Below are positions 54,264 through 63,837 of a stretch of DNA of 64,000 nt, in pieces. The notes under the pieces were generated by a model. That model made no database searches and was not told where the DNA came from. It worked only from the letters and a program-made list of their open reading frames with translations. Source of the stretch: Bradyrhizobium sp. ORS 285. GTDB lineage: Bacteria; Pseudomonadota; Alphaproteobacteria; Rhizobiales; Xanthobacteraceae. How positions within the stretch are numbered: position 1 is the first letter of the stretch; each line of letters opens with the position of its first letter. Location: positions 186,001 through 250,000 of the forward strand of contig NZ_LT859959.1 in NCBI RefSeq assembly GCF_900176205.1, given 5' to 3'. The translations under genes were made by a program, and so were the position numbers.

Positions 54264-54695
54264 ATGTCCAACATCGCCTTCGATCCCCTGGCCCTCACCC
54301 GCATCGCCGATTTCGCGCGCACGCTGACGCGGCTGCACAAGACGGCGCGGCAGCGGGCGGTCGACGACGACCAGATCGACCGTGCGTTCAACGCCGTCTG
54401 CATGTCGGTCTGGGGCTACACCACCGACGATATTTCCGATGATCTGTTCTCCGCCACCGACCACACCTTCCTCGACGGCCTGGACGAGGCGCGGGCGCGC
54501 ATCTTTGCCGCCGAGCAGGGCTACGATCTGGTCGACGACGAGGGCATGCTGAGCGATTGGTGGGGCTTCTGCTGGATGATCCTGGCCGAGAAGCGCGGCC
54601 TGCTGACGCCGGACAACCGTGCCGCTGCGCGTGCGGCGATCGAGGAGAAATATCTCGAGGCGCCGAACGTCATCGGCGTGATCGTCGGGCGCTAA
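54264..54695 (+). CDS. Hypothetical protein, 143 residues
   Basis: I do not recognise the family. It is soluble, acidic and probably helical: LTRIADFARTLTRLHKTARQ, DEARARIFAAEQGYDLVDDE, WWGFCWMILAEKRGLLTPDN. The regular composition and the ribosome site (GAGG 6 bases before ATG 54264) support a real gene. Single gene between the GIY-YIG and DUF2865 genes. Confidence 0.7.
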   Translation: MSNIAFDPLALTRIADFARTLTRLHKTARQRAVDDDQIDRAFNAVCMSVWGYTTDDISDDLFSATDHTFLDGLDEARARIFAAEQGYDLVDDEGMLSDWWGFCWMILAEKRGLLTPDNRAAARAAIEEKYLEAPNVIGVIVGR

Positions 54696-54771
54696 GCCAG
54701 GATTGCCCTCACGGCCAGCAACCCGGCGGCGCGTTGCGGACCGGGTCGTTCGTCGCCGCGAGGGCTAAGGC

Positions 54772-55617
54772 TCAATCCACATCCGCCCGCTTCGCGCGGG
54801 CCGGCTTCGGCGCGATCGTCAGCGGCGGCGCCACGCTGACATTGCCAGCATTGACATTGCCGGCACTGGTCTCAGCCGGCGGCATGGCGGCGAGTGCATC
54901 GGCCGCCAGCATCTCGGCGCGCACCGGCGCCACCTTCATCTCGCTCAGCTTGGCCCGCATGTCCGAGTTCAGCCCGGGATATGAGGCGACCGGCTTGAAG
55001 TCGGCCGCCTGGCCGCCGCTGCCGCGCGGGCCCGAATAGGCGACGAGCCCGTCACTGGTGGCGACGACGTCGCCGGGACGCAGCGAGGTGTCGAGCGACA
55101 GGTCGACCGGCGCGAGCCCGGCGGGATCGCGGCCGTTGCAGGTGCAGTCGGCGCGCAGCGCCTGGCGATAGGCGAACGCGGTCTCGCTGTCGGCATAGCG
55201 CTCGCCATTGGCTGACGTCGCGTAGTCGATGTTGGAGCCGTAATAGATCTTGGTCGGGCTCGCCGGGCAGAACGCCTGGCACATCTGCGCCGGCGAGGCG
55301 AGGCCGCGGGTCAGCGGGAAATAGCGCCCGTCACAGCTGCGCACGCAGAACGCCGCGCCCGATCCGCTCGAAGCCATGCGCGGCTGCGGCTGATTTTGCG
55401 GATTGGTGCCGAACGGATCGGCGAAGAAGCTGCCTTGGGGCGCCGGCCGCTGCGGCTGCGGCTTGTTGAAACCGCCGAACAGGAAATCGAACAGGCCCTC
55501 GGCCGAGGCCATCTGCGGCGCCAGCGCGAGCGAGGCGGCCAGGCCGATCATGGTCGCGACGGCGACGCGGCGGGGCACCCGCCGAAACGACAACACGTGA
55601 CGCAACGCCCACTCCAT
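54772..55617 (-). CDS. DUF2865 exported protein
   Basis: A 281-residue protein with a signal peptide (basic RRVPRRVAVAT, then MIGLAASLALAPQMASA). The DUF2865 core has two Cys-rich blocks: AAFCVRSCDGRYFPLTRGLA and MCQAFCPASPTKIYYGS, plus DCTCNGRDPAGL, probably three disulfides. The N-terminal linker is Pro/Gln-rich, and the C-terminal 70 residues are low complexity. This family is confined mostly to Bradyrhizobium and relatives; function is unknown, presumably in the periplasm or envelope. Confidence 0.85.
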   Translation of the reverse strand: MEWALRHVLSFRRVPRRVAVATMIGLAASLALAPQMASAEGLFDFLFGGFNKPQPQRPAPQGSFFADPFGTNPQNQPQPRMASSGSGAAFCVRSCDGRYFPLTRGLASPAQMCQAFCPASPTKIYYGSNIDYATSANGERYADSETAFAYRQALRADCTCNGRDPAGLAPVDLSLDTSLRPGDVVATSDGLVAYSGPRGSGGQAADFKPVASYPGLNSDMRAKLSEMKVAPVRAEMLAADALAAMPPAETSAGNVNAGNVSVAPPLTIAPKPARAKRADVD

Positions 55618-55784
55618 CTCTCACCGCAAAGATCTGACGCTGCGGCTGCTCCGCGCCAATGATGCGCGAACGGGCCGGCCATGCCCACAACATGGCGCCA
55701 TCAGCTTTGCGGTAACCTTAATGGGCGTTGGTAAATGAGCGGTGTGCGCGGACCGCGAAAGTCGGCGCGCCGTCAACTCTCTCC

Positions 55785-55810
55785 ATGAACACGCCTCTTG
55801 GCGTGTTCAT
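55785..55810 (-). terminator. Perfect 11-bp hairpin downstream of pyrE
   Basis: ATGAACACGCC (55785-55795) and GGCGTGTTCAT (55800-55810) pair perfectly around TCTT. It lies 36 bases past the pyrE stop on the minus strand. There is no T-run, so it may be a processing or repeat element; the left arm context TCTCCATGAACACGC recurs at 57258. Confidence 0.4.
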
Positions 55811-55845
55811 CGCCGGTGTGCCGGACCCCCTTGGGTGCCAACGCC

Positions 55846-56403
55846 TCAGAGGAATTCGCGCGCCTTGTAGAGCGCCTGGAACGGCAGGCCCGCCTCCGCG
55901 AACGCCTCGGCGGCGCCTTCCTCGCGATCGACCATCGTGAACACCAGCGACACCTCGGCGCCGGCCTCGCGCAGCGCCTCGACCGCCTTCATCGCCGAGC
56001 CGCCGGTCGTGGTGACGTCCTCGACCACGACGATGCGTTTTCCCGCCAGGGTCTCGTCGCGGGTGAGGCCCTCGATCGCGAGCCTTGCGCCATGCTCCTT
56101 CGGCTTCTTGCGGACGAAGAAGGCGGCGATCGGATGGCCCTTGATCCAGGAGATCTGGGCGATTGCGCCGGCCAGCGGCACCGCGCCCATCTCCAGCCCG
56201 CCGATATAATCGAAGCCCTCGTCCTTCAGCGCCTCATAGGTCAGCTCGGCGAGCAGCGTCGCGCCTTCCGGGTCCATCATGGTCGGCTTGAGGTTGAAAT
56301 AGAAATCGCTCTTGCGGCCGGACGCCAAGGTGACCTCGCCGCGCCCGAACGAGCGCCTGCGGATGATCTCGAGGAGGCGGGCGCGGGAGGCGGATTTGGA
56401 CAC
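55846..56403 (-). CDS. pyrE: Orotate phosphoribosyltransferase
   Basis: A 185-residue PyrE (orotate + PRPP to OMP + PPi; de novo pyrimidine synthesis). The PRPP-binding loop is [20 protein letters not shown], with [20 protein letters not shown] and [15 protein letters not shown] upstream and a flexible catalytic loop VRKKPKEHG. Length fits the short bacterial form. It is not in an operon with other pyr genes here. Divergent to the GST gene. Confidence 0.95.
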   Translation of the reverse strand: MSKSASRARLLEIIRRRSFGRGEVTLASGRKSDFYFNLKPTMMDPEGATLLAELTYEALKDEGFDYIGGLEMGAVPLAGAIAQISWIKGHPIAAFFVRKKPKEHGARLAIEGLTRDETLAGKRIVVVEDVTTTGGSAMKAVEALREAGAEVSLVFTMVDREEGAAEAFAEAGLPFQALYKAREFL

Positions 56404-56595
56404 GGCGGTTTCCCCTGGGGGTCGGTTCTTGAGTGAATTCTGGGTGGCGCAATCTATCGGGGCCGGACGGCCGAGGCCAGCGGCCAGGATGTCCCATCAA
56501 CAACGCTACGTTTGGAGCCGGGCGCGGTTTCGAGCTAAGGGGAAGCGACAGCCCAAGCAAGACATTTCGGAAGACATTCCGCGAGGACGCCGCGC

Positions 56596-57222
56596 ATGAC
56601 CATCGACCTGCACACCTGGAACACGCCCAACGGCCGCAAGATCTCGGTCGCGCTGGAGGAGATGGGGCTGCCTTACCGCGTCATCCCCGTGGATATCACC
56701 AGGGGCGCCCAGATGGCCCCGGCGTTTCTCGCGATCAGCCCGAACAACAAGATCCCGGCGATCGTCGATCCCGACGGCCCCGAGGGCAAGCCGGTCAGCG
56801 TGTTCGAATCCGGCGCCATCCTGCTCTATCTGGCGGAAAAGACCGGCCAGTTCCTGCCGAAATCGCTCGCTGAGCGGATCCCGGTCTATGAATGGCTGAT
56901 GTGGCAGATGGGCGGCTTCGGCCCGATGCCCGGCCAGGTCCACCATTTCATCGCGCTGGAGAACGAGCAGGACCGCGCCTACGGCCTGAAGCGCTACATG
57001 GCCGAGACGGTCCGGCTCTATGGCGTGCTCGACCGTCGCCTTGCGCAGCACGAATTCGTCGCAGGCCCACTCTCGATCGCCGACTTCGCCATCCTCGGCT
57101 GGGCCTGGCGTCACCCCCGCCACAAGGTCGACCTCGCCGACTTCCCCCACGTCAAGCGCTGGTACGACGCGCTGATTGCCCGCCCCGCCGTCAAGCGCGG
57201 CATGGAGGCGAAGCTGGATTGA
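56596..57222 (+). CDS. Glutathione S-transferase-like protein (YfcG/YghU, Nu class)
   Basis: A 208-residue GST fold. The N-terminal thioredoxin-like domain begins HTWNTPNGRKISVALEEMGL, in which T-P-N-G-R-K matches the GSH-contact segment of YfcG/YghU-type enzymes. SVFESGAILLYLAEKTGQF has the Glu-Ser that binds the gamma-glutamyl group. The C-terminal helical domain follows (PLSIADFAILGWAWRHPRHK). Nu-class members have strong disulfide-bond reductase activity, a likely role here. Confidence 0.9.
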   Translation: MTIDLHTWNTPNGRKISVALEEMGLPYRVIPVDITRGAQMAPAFLAISPNNKIPAIVDPDGPEGKPVSVFESGAILLYLAEKTGQFLPKSLAERIPVYEWLMWQMGGFGPMPGQVHHFIALENEQDRAYGLKRYMAETVRLYGVLDRRLAQHEFVAGPLSIADFAILGWAWRHPRHKVDLADFPHVKRWYDALIARPAVKRGMEAKLD

Positions 57223-57504
57223 GCGAAAGGCGCGGTGCGGCGTTCGCTGCCAGACCCTCTCCATGAACACGCGGCTGATGACCAACGTGCGGCGCCGATC
57301 TCGTAAGCCGACCCTCATGGTGAGGAGCGACGCGCCCATTCTGTCATTCGAGGCAAGGCCGCCGCTCGCGGCGCGTCTCGAACCATGAGGCCCCGCCAGT
57401 GGCCTCGCCCTTCGAGACGACCGCCCTTAGGGCGGTCTCCTCAGGGTGAGGGTTGAGAGGGGTCCGACAAGCCGGCGGGGTCGCTGGTTCGCTATTGAGA
57501 GCCG

Positions 57505-58140
57505 CTAACCACGCCGCGCCTCCAGCGCCATGCGCATCGCGAGCCCGGCGAGCACCGTGCCCATTAGATATCGCTGCAGCAGCGTCCACGCCGGCCGCGT
57601 CGCCAGGAACAGTGCGATCGATCCCGCGGCCATCGCGATGACGGCGTTGATGCTGACGCTGATCACGATCTGGATCGCGCCGAGCACGACCGACTGCGTC
57701 AGCACGCTGCCGGCTGTGGGATCGATGAATTGCGGTAGCAGCGCGAGATACAGCATCGCGATCTTCGGGTTCAGCAGGTTGGTGACCAGCCCCATCAGGA
57801 ACAGCCTGCGCGGACTATCGATGGTGAGCTTCCGCACCTGGAAGGGCGAGCGTCCGCCGGGCTTCACCGCCTGCCACGCCAGATACAGGAGATAAGCAGC
57901 ACCAGCGAGGCGCAGCGCGTCATAGGCGAAGGGCACCGCGAACAGCAGCGCGGTGATGCCGAACGCCGCGGCCAGCATGTAGACGACGAAGCCCAAGGCG
58001 ACGCCGCCGAGCGATACGAGGCCCGCGGCATGGCCCTGCGTGATCGAGCGCGAGATCAGATAGATCATGTTCGGCCCGGGCGTCAGCACCATGCCGAGCG
58101 AGACCAGCGCGAAGGCGAGCAGGGATGATGTGTGCGGCAT
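57505..58140 (-). CDS. LysE/RhtB-family amino-acid exporter
   Basis: A 211-residue membrane protein with about six spans. LVSLGMVLTPGPNMIYLISR is the family's first-helix signature (TPGP), and GLVTNLLNPKIAMLYLALLP carries the conserved NPK. Relatives export amino acids such as lysine, homoserine or threonine. The substrate is unknown. The start is ATG 58140; an upstream ATG at 58167 adds nine polar residues. Not in an operon with a LysG-type regulator. Confidence 0.88.
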   Translation of the reverse strand: MPHTSSLLAFALVSLGMVLTPGPNMIYLISRSITQGHAAGLVSLGGVALGFVVYMLAAAFGITALLFAVPFAYDALRLAGAAYLLYLAWQAVKPGGRSPFQVRKLTIDSPRRLFLMGLVTNLLNPKIAMLYLALLPQFIDPTAGSVLTQSVVLGAIQIVISVSINAVIAMAAGSIALFLATRPAWTLLQRYLMGTVLAGLAMRMALEARRG

Positions 58141-58247
58141 GACCCGGCATGACGATGAGGATTTCACATCGATGCTAGCGCAGCCGATCGCCGATCGTCA
58201 TCCGATCAATTGCACCGAGAGCAATCAGCCGATCGGCGGCGTCGCAT

Positions 58248-59459
58248 TCAGCGCAGGCGCGCTGCCGCGGGAGCGGCCGAACACGCCCCGATGCTCAGCA
58301 CTAGCAGCGTCAGCAGGAGAGGGGCGGCGAGCGGCACGGAGTGCCCGATCATCGCGAGCATGCAGGCCCCGAGCGCAATGACGAGGCCGATCTCCAGCGG
58401 CGCGATCGCCTCGCCGGCGTCGCTCCGCGCCTTCCAATGCATCGCGATCCCCGCCGCGACCATCGGCATGTCGTAGATCATCGCATAGGGCGTTGCGAGG
58501 ATGCTGCCGACCGCGACCAGTGCGATCGCCTGGTCCGTCATGCCGCGCCGCCAGGCGTTCCAGACCATCACGACGATCGCGCAGGACAGCACGAGCTGGA
58601 TCATCACGCCGGCCGGTGGCGGCGCGCCGAGCGCGTGCAGGCCGGCGATGACCGTCGGCATCATGTGATCGAGGCTGGCCTGGTTGGCCCCGAGTTGCGC
58701 CTGATAGTCCGGAAATCTCACGATCCATTGCAGCCATATCAGCGGATCGAGCGCAGCGCTGGTCACGACGGCGACGATGGCGGTGGTGGCGATCGCCGAC
58801 AGAATGGCGATCCAACGACGTGACGCCAGCAGCACGACCGGCATCAGCAGCACGAATTGCGGCTTGTAGGCGAGCAGGCCGAGCAGGCTGCCTGCGATGA
58901 CGGGATGACGGGGGAGCAAGCGCAGCCCGCCGATCAGCAGCGCCGCCGAGAGAAAGCCGTTCTGCCCCGTGATGGCGTTGATCAGCGTCGTCGGCGCAGC
59001 AAGCAGCGCGAGCCCGAACGGCGAGCGCCAGTCGCGGCCGAGCGTCGCCAGTCCATAGGTCGCGAACGTCACGCCCATCCAGCAGACATACGCTGTGGGC
59101 AGCGCCATCATGCCGAGCGGAATCAGCGCCAGCAGGAAGGTCGGTGGATAGGGATAGGGAAAGCCGCCGCCGCCGAGCGCGGGATCCAGCCTCTGCTGAA
59201 ACTCGGCGAGCGCGACCGGATCGTAGATGGCGGCGCCGAACTGCGCCGCGAACTTGCCGAACGACCACAGGCCGGAGAAGTCGCCGAACGCGGGCTGCGG
59301 GGACGATAGCCACCAGGTGACGAGATAGACGCCGTTGTAGAGCGCAGCCGCGATCAGCAGAGCCAGCACCGCGCGCCGGTCGCGCGTCGCAAGGGGAGGT
59401 ACGGCTGAGATCGCGGTCATGGAGCTCGTCGAGGCCAGGATGTTCGGCACCATCGTCAC
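58248..59459 (-). CDS. GT87-family (DUF2029) membrane glycosyltransferase
   Basis: A 403-residue, roughly ten-span protein. The first long loop reads PQPAFGDFSGLWSFGKFAAQ, with the GDF motif typical for GT87 mannosyltransferase relatives, then FPYPYPPTFLLALIPLGMMA. Further spans include LLAYKPQFVLLMPVVLLASR. GT87 enzymes use polyprenyl-phosphate-mannose or similar donors. Acceptor unknown. The start may lie at 59459, 59453 or 59420. Its C-terminus is 107 bp from the start of the lysE-type gene. Confidence 0.82.
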   Translation of the reverse strand: MTMVPNILASTSSMTAISAVPPLATRDRRAVLALLIAAALYNGVYLVTWWLSSPQPAFGDFSGLWSFGKFAAQFGAAIYDPVALAEFQQRLDPALGGGGFPYPYPPTFLLALIPLGMMALPTAYVCWMGVTFATYGLATLGRDWRSPFGLALLAAPTTLINAITGQNGFLSAALLIGGLRLLPRHPVIAGSLLGLLAYKPQFVLLMPVVLLASRRWIAILSAIATTAIVAVVTSAALDPLIWLQWIVRFPDYQAQLGANQASLDHMMPTVIAGLHALGAPPPAGVMIQLVLSCAIVVMVWNAWRRGMTDQAIALVAVGSILATPYAMIYDMPMVAAGIAMHWKARSDAGEAIAPLEIGLVIALGACMLAMIGHSVPLAAPLLLTLLVLSIGACSAAPAAARLR

Positions 59460-60144
59460 GGTCGTTGAAGGAGCATGATCAGCGCCGCCATGCGATCGCT
59501 CGCAAGCGGGCCGGCCAACTCTGCCAGGGGACGCTGCACGCCGTGTTACCCGCGATCCGGATCACCAGGCGTGATCTCATCGTGCCTAACGATCGGTAAA
59601 GCCGCCGCGGGCCGAGCGACCTCGATGGGACGTCTGTTGTCCGCATGACGCGGCACGCCGCGGAAAAAAATGTATTGCTATTTTTCCGAAATCATGCTCT
59701 ACTTCGCGCATCCCGTCCTCATGCAGAGGGACGTACGCGTCGTCACGATACGTAGAGGCGGGGAGCGGTGGCCGTAGGTTTGTCGGGTGCTGATGCGCTG
59801 GACGATGGACAGCTCGCGGACGTTCAAGCCGTGTGGTCCTGGCGCCCCGATGCTGGCGCTAAGTCGGCGTGACATGACGTGTCGCGCAGGCGACGGGGGC
59901 AAGAAAGCCGGTCCCCGGGGAGAGCACGGAGCAGACGTTAAACCCATCGCGCAGGGAGGGCCGGGTCTGTCCGGCTGAACCTGTGGTACCTGCCGCCTGC
60001 ATTTTTTTCCGCAGGCGGGCCACGGGCCTCAGTCGAGGCCCGGCCTTCCCTGCGCCCTTTGCCTTGTTTGCAGGGGCGAACCGATCGCAAGCCTCGGGCA
60101 CGATGTGCCGCGAGACTGCGAAGCCGTGCCTCTCATGTCCTCAG
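59460..60144. other. Non-coding stretch with a terminator-like hairpin, possibly a conserved repeat element
   Basis: No gene is supported. An 82-codon minus-strand frame at 59699-59947 has poor composition (it ends MRTGCAK); I have an impression of having seen such text repeatedly in Bradyrhizobium annotations, which suggests a dispersed element. A strong hairpin, CCGCCTGC with GCAGGCGG (59991-60018), has an ATTTTTTTCC loop. The segment 59645-60060 may be one element. Confidence 0.4.
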
Positions 60145-60621
60145 CTGTTTGAATCGTGAATGCGTCTTCTCGCTCCGCCGTCGTCCCGGACAAGCCGTGA
60201 CGCGCGCCAGCGCGACGCGGCGCCGATCCGGGACCCATACTCCGCAGCGGTCGTGTCGGGCAAAAGGTCAATGACCAGCCTGCCTCAAACCGCTCCCTGG
60301 GGGTATGGGTCCCGGCTCGAGGCCGGGACGACAGGAGAGATCGGCGATGCGGCCGGGCCTCCACCAACCGTCGTTGATGCAGCAATTGATCGTGTATGTC
60401 GCTCCAACTGTTTGAGCCGTGAATGCGCCGTCTCACTCCGCCGTCGTCCCGGACAAGCCGTGACGCGCGCCAGCGCGACACGGCGCCGATCCGGGACCCA
60501 TACGCCGCGGCGGTCGTGTCGGGCAAAATGCCAATGGCGAGCGTGCCTCAAACCGCTCCCTGGGGGTATGGGTCCCGGCTCGAGGCCGGGACGACGGGAG
60601 TGGTCGGAGATGCGGCCGGGC
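60145..60621 (+). repeat. Two 214-bp direct repeats, 263-bp period
   Basis: 60145-60358 and 60408-60621 are collinear without gaps and about 90 percent alike. Each contains a GTCGTCCCGG-type inverted pair: GTCGTCCCGGACAAGCCGTG at its left and GGGTCCCGGCTCGAGGCCGG at its right. They arose by tandem duplication of one repeat unit. Confidence 0.85.
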
Positions 60622-60665
60622 TCACACCACCAGTCAATGAGGCGGGAGGGCGCCGGGTGATCCGC

Positions 60666-63600
60666 TCAATGCGCCTCGTCCCAATTGTCGGCGGCGCGGG
60701 CGTCGACGTGCAGAGGGACCGACAGCAGGACGGCGGGGAAGGGCGCGTCCTGCATGACGTGCTGCACCACCGGCAAGGTCGCGGCGACCTCGTCCTCCGG
60801 GACCTCGAAGATCAGTTCGTCATGCACCTGCAGCAGCATCTGAGCCGACAGCTTCTTTTGCGCCAGCGCCTCCTCGACCCGGGTCATCGCGCGGCGGATG
60901 ATGTCGGCCGCCGTCCCCTGCAATCGCGCGTTGATCGCGGCGCGTTCGTTGAAGGCGCGCACCGAGGCGTTCGACGCCTTGATCTCCGGGTAATGGCACT
61001 TGCGGCCGAACAGCGTGACGACATAGCCGTTCTTGCGGCAGAACTCGCGGGTCTCGTCCATGTAGGCGCGAATGCCCGGGAAGCGCTCGAAATAGCGCTT
61101 GATGTAGGCCGAGGCCTCCTCGCGGGCGATGCCGAGCTGGTTGGCGAGACCGAAGGCGGAGATGCCGTAGATGATGCCGAAATTGATCGCCTTCGCGCGG
61201 CGGCGGACCTCGCTCGGCATGTCCTTGATCGGCACGCCGAACATCTCCGACGCTGTCATCGCGTGAATGTCGAGGCCGTCCTTGAACGCCTGCTTCAGCA
61301 CCGGGATGTCGGCGATCTCCGCCAGCAGCCGCAGTTCGATCTGCGAATAGTCCGCCGACACCAGCTTGTGGCCGGGTGTCGCGATGAACGCGCGGCGGAT
61401 CTTGCGGCCGTCCTCGGTACGCACCGGGATGTTCTGCAGGTTCGGCTCGTTCGAGGACAGCCGGCCCGTCGTGGTCGCCGCCAGCGCGTAGGTGGTGTGC
61501 ACGCGATGCGTCTGCGTGTTGACGTAGGTCGGCAGTGCATCGGTGTAGGTCGATTTCAGCTTGGAGACCTGGCGCCATTCCAGGATCTTGCGCGCGAAGT
61601 CGTTGCCCTGCTCGGCGAGGTCGTCGAGGATCGAGGCCGAGGTCGACCAGGCGCCGGTCTTGGTCTTGGTGCCGCCCGACAGGCCCATCTTGCCGAACAG
61701 GATGTCGCCGATCTGCTTGGGGCTGCCGACATTGATCGGCTCGCCGGCCAGCTCCTGCAACTCAGCCTCGACGCGCGCGGCGGTCTGGGCAAAGTCGCCG
61801 GAGAGGCGCGAGAGCACCTGGCGGTCGATCGAGATGCCGCGCCGCTCCATGCGGGCCAGCACCGAGACCAGCGGCCGCTCCAGCGTCTCGTACACGGCCG
61901 TCATACGCTCGGCGACGAGGCGCGGCTTCAACACCCGCCACACGCGATGGATCACATCGGCCGCTTCCGCCGCATGCGCCGTGGCGCGGTCAATCGCGAC
62001 CTGCTCGAAGGTCAGCTTGTTCTTGCCGCTGCCGATCAACTCGCCTTCGCTGAGGATGGCATGGGCGAGCACGTGCTCGGCCAGCGAGTCCAGCTTGTGC
62101 GAGCCGCGCCCGGCGTCGAGCGCGTAGCTCATCAGCAGGATGTCGTCGACGTTCTCAAGCGTGATGCCATGCTGCGCCAGCAGCACCGCGATGAACTTGA
62201 TGTTGTAGCCGATCTTCAAGAGCCCTGCGGATTCCAGCACCGGCTTCAGCGCCGCGAGCGCATCACTCGCCTTGATCTGGTCCGGCGCGAGCCCGGCATC
62301 GAACAGGCCGCCGCCGTCGCCGGCCTGGCGATGCGCCAGCGGGATGTAGCAGGCCTCGTTTGGCGCCAACGCCAGCGAGAGGCCGCACAGGCTTGCCTGC
62401 ATCGGGTCGATCGAGCTGGCTTTGACGTCGATGGTGACCCGGCCGAAATCATGGATACGGGCGAGCCACGCGTTCAGCTCGGGCAGCGTCCGCACCGTCT
62501 GATACTTGTCCCGATCGATCCGCGCGTTCTTCGCCGCCTCCGCCCGGGTCTCGGCAAGGTTCGCGGGTGTGCCCTTGCCCATCGCGGACTTGTCTGTCCG
62601 CGGATCACCGGTGCGAGGGCTCCCTCCCCCCTTGTGGGGGAGGGTTGGGGAGGGGGGGGCTCCGGCGGGACCGTTCGTGGGGGCCCCCGTTCCCTGGTCA
62701 GCAAGGGAGGAGGGAACGGAGGAAGCAGTGCCCGCCTTACTCCTAAAATTCTCGTCCGCCGTCACATCGGCCGGATCGATCTGCGAATACTCCGCGACGC
62801 GCCGCGTCAGCGTCGAGAACTCCATCGCTTTCAGGAACGCGATCAGCTTGCGCGGATCGGGCTCGTGCACCGCGAGGTCGTCGAGCGGCACCTCGAGCGC
62901 GACCTTGTCGTCGAGCAGCACCAGCTGGCGCGAGATCCGTGCCTTCTCGGCATTCTCGATCAGCGCCTCGCGCCGCTTCGGCTGCTTGATTTCGGGCGCG
63001 CGCGTCAGCAGGCTTTCGAGATCACCATAGTCGTTGATCAGCTGCGCCGCGGTCTTGATGCCGATGCCGGGCACGCCGGGCACGTTGTCGGTGGAGTCGC
63101 CGGCCAGCGCCTGCACCTCGACGACCTTCTCCGGCGGCACGCCGAACTTCTCGATCACCTCGGCGATGCCGATGCGACGGTCCTTCATGGTGTCGTACAT
63201 CGTGACGCAGTCGTTGACGAGCTGCATCAGGTCCTTGTCGGAGGACACGATGGTGGTGGTGGCGCCGCGCTCGCAGGCGAGCCGCGCATACGTCGCGATC
63301 AGGTCGTCGGCCTCGAAACCGCCCTGCTCCAGGCAGGGCAGGTCGAACGCGCGCACGGCCTCGCGGATCAGCGCGAATTGCGGGATCAGATCGTCAGGCG
63401 CCGGCGGGCGGTGCGCCTTGTACTCGGAGTAGATCTTGTTGCGGAACGTGACCTCGGACTTGTCGAACACGATCGCCAGATGCGTCGGCCGGTCGGTCTC
63501 GGGCATGTCGCGCAAGAGCTTCCACAGCATGTTGCAGAAGCCGAGCACGGCATTGACGTTCAAGCCGTCGGACTTGCGGTTGAGCGGCGGCAGCGCGTGA

Positions 63601-63725
63601 TAGGCGCGGAAGATGTAGGACGAGCCGTCGACCAGGAACACATGGTCGCCCTTGGTCGCGGCCTTGGCCGCAGCGGGCACAGGGGTGGCGGGCGTGACGG
63701 CGGCTTTCTGGGGAGCTTTGGGCAT
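60666..63725 (-). CDS. polA: DNA polymerase I with decayed 3'-5' exonuclease motifs
   Basis: A 1019-residue Pol I. The 5'-3' exonuclease domain (about 20-310) has DGSSYIFRAYHALPP and ACLEQGGFEADDLIATYA-type motifs (FEADDLIA). A linker of about 345-410 contains an in-frame palindromic repeat. The 3'-5' exonuclease-like domain (425-620) lacks catalytic residues: Exo I is IDVKASS (K435 for Glu), Exo II NIKFI (I512 for Asp), Exo III HAAEA (H584, A588 for Tyr, Asp). The polymerase domain is complete: LVSADYSQIELRLLAEIA, RRRAKAINFGIIYGISAFGL and QVHDELIFEVP. Role: Okazaki-fragment maturation and repair. ATG 63725 is the first Met with family-like text; the frame is open further upstream. Confidence 0.96.
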   Translation of the reverse strand: MPKAPQKAAVTPATPVPAAAKAATKGDHVFLVDGSSYIFRAYHALPPLNRKSDGLNVNAVLGFCNMLWKLLRDMPETDRPTHLAIVFDKSEVTFRNKIYSEYKAHRPPAPDDLIPQFALIREAVRAFDLPCLEQGGFEADDLIATYARLACERGATTTIVSSDKDLMQLVNDCVTMYDTMKDRRIGIAEVIEKFGVPPEKVVEVQALAGDSTDNVPGVPGIGIKTAAQLINDYGDLESLLTRAPEIKQPKRREALIENAEKARISRQLVLLDDKVALEVPLDDLAVHEPDPRKLIAFLKAMEFSTLTRRVAEYSQIDPADVTADENFRSKAGTASSVPSSLADQGTGAPTNGPAGAPPSPTLPHKGGGSPRTGDPRTDKSAMGKGTPANLAETRAEAAKNARIDRDKYQTVRTLPELNAWLARIHDFGRVTIDVKASSIDPMQASLCGLSLALAPNEACYIPLAHRQAGDGGGLFDAGLAPDQIKASDALAALKPVLESAGLLKIGYNIKFIAVLLAQHGITLENVDDILLMSYALDAGRGSHKLDSLAEHVLAHAILSEGELIGSGKNKLTFEQVAIDRATAHAAEAADVIHRVWRVLKPRLVAERMTAVYETLERPLVSVLARMERRGISIDRQVLSRLSGDFAQTAARVEAELQELAGEPINVGSPKQIGDILFGKMGLSGGTKTKTGAWSTSASILDDLAEQGNDFARKILEWRQVSKLKSTYTDALPTYVNTQTHRVHTTYALAATTTGRLSSNEPNLQNIPVRTEDGRKIRRAFIATPGHKLVSADYSQIELRLLAEIADIPVLKQAFKDGLDIHAMTASEMFGVPIKDMPSEVRRRAKAINFGIIYGISAFGLANQLGIAREEASAYIKRYFERFPGIRAYMDETREFCRKNGYVVTLFGRKCHYPEIKASNASVRAFNERAAINARLQGTAADIIRRAMTRVEEALAQKKLSAQMLLQVHDELIFEVPEDEVAATLPVVQHVMQDAPFPAVLLSVPLHVDARAADNWDEAH
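62622..62644. repeat. Palindromic repeat inside the polA coding region
   Basis: CCCTCCCCC (62622-62630) and GGGGGAGGG (62636-62644) form a hairpin; with neighbouring GTTGGGGAGGGGGGG it looks like the CCTCTCCC/GGAGAGG intergenic family seen elsewhere in the window. It is read in frame as PPSPTLPHKGGGSP in the linker of Pol I. Confidence 0.7.
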
Positions 63726-63837
63726 GGCCGCAATGTAGGGAATTTGGCAGGGATTGACACCCTCGGAACGGCAGAATCCGGCGCGTTCCCCACGCAAATC
63801 GGGCGCTGTGGAGCGCTCGTCAGGCGCGTCATATTCC

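Noticed and set aside
62500..62760. Frameshift or intein in polA
   Set aside because: The frame stays open across the Pro/Gly-rich insert and no intein or endonuclease motifs are seen.
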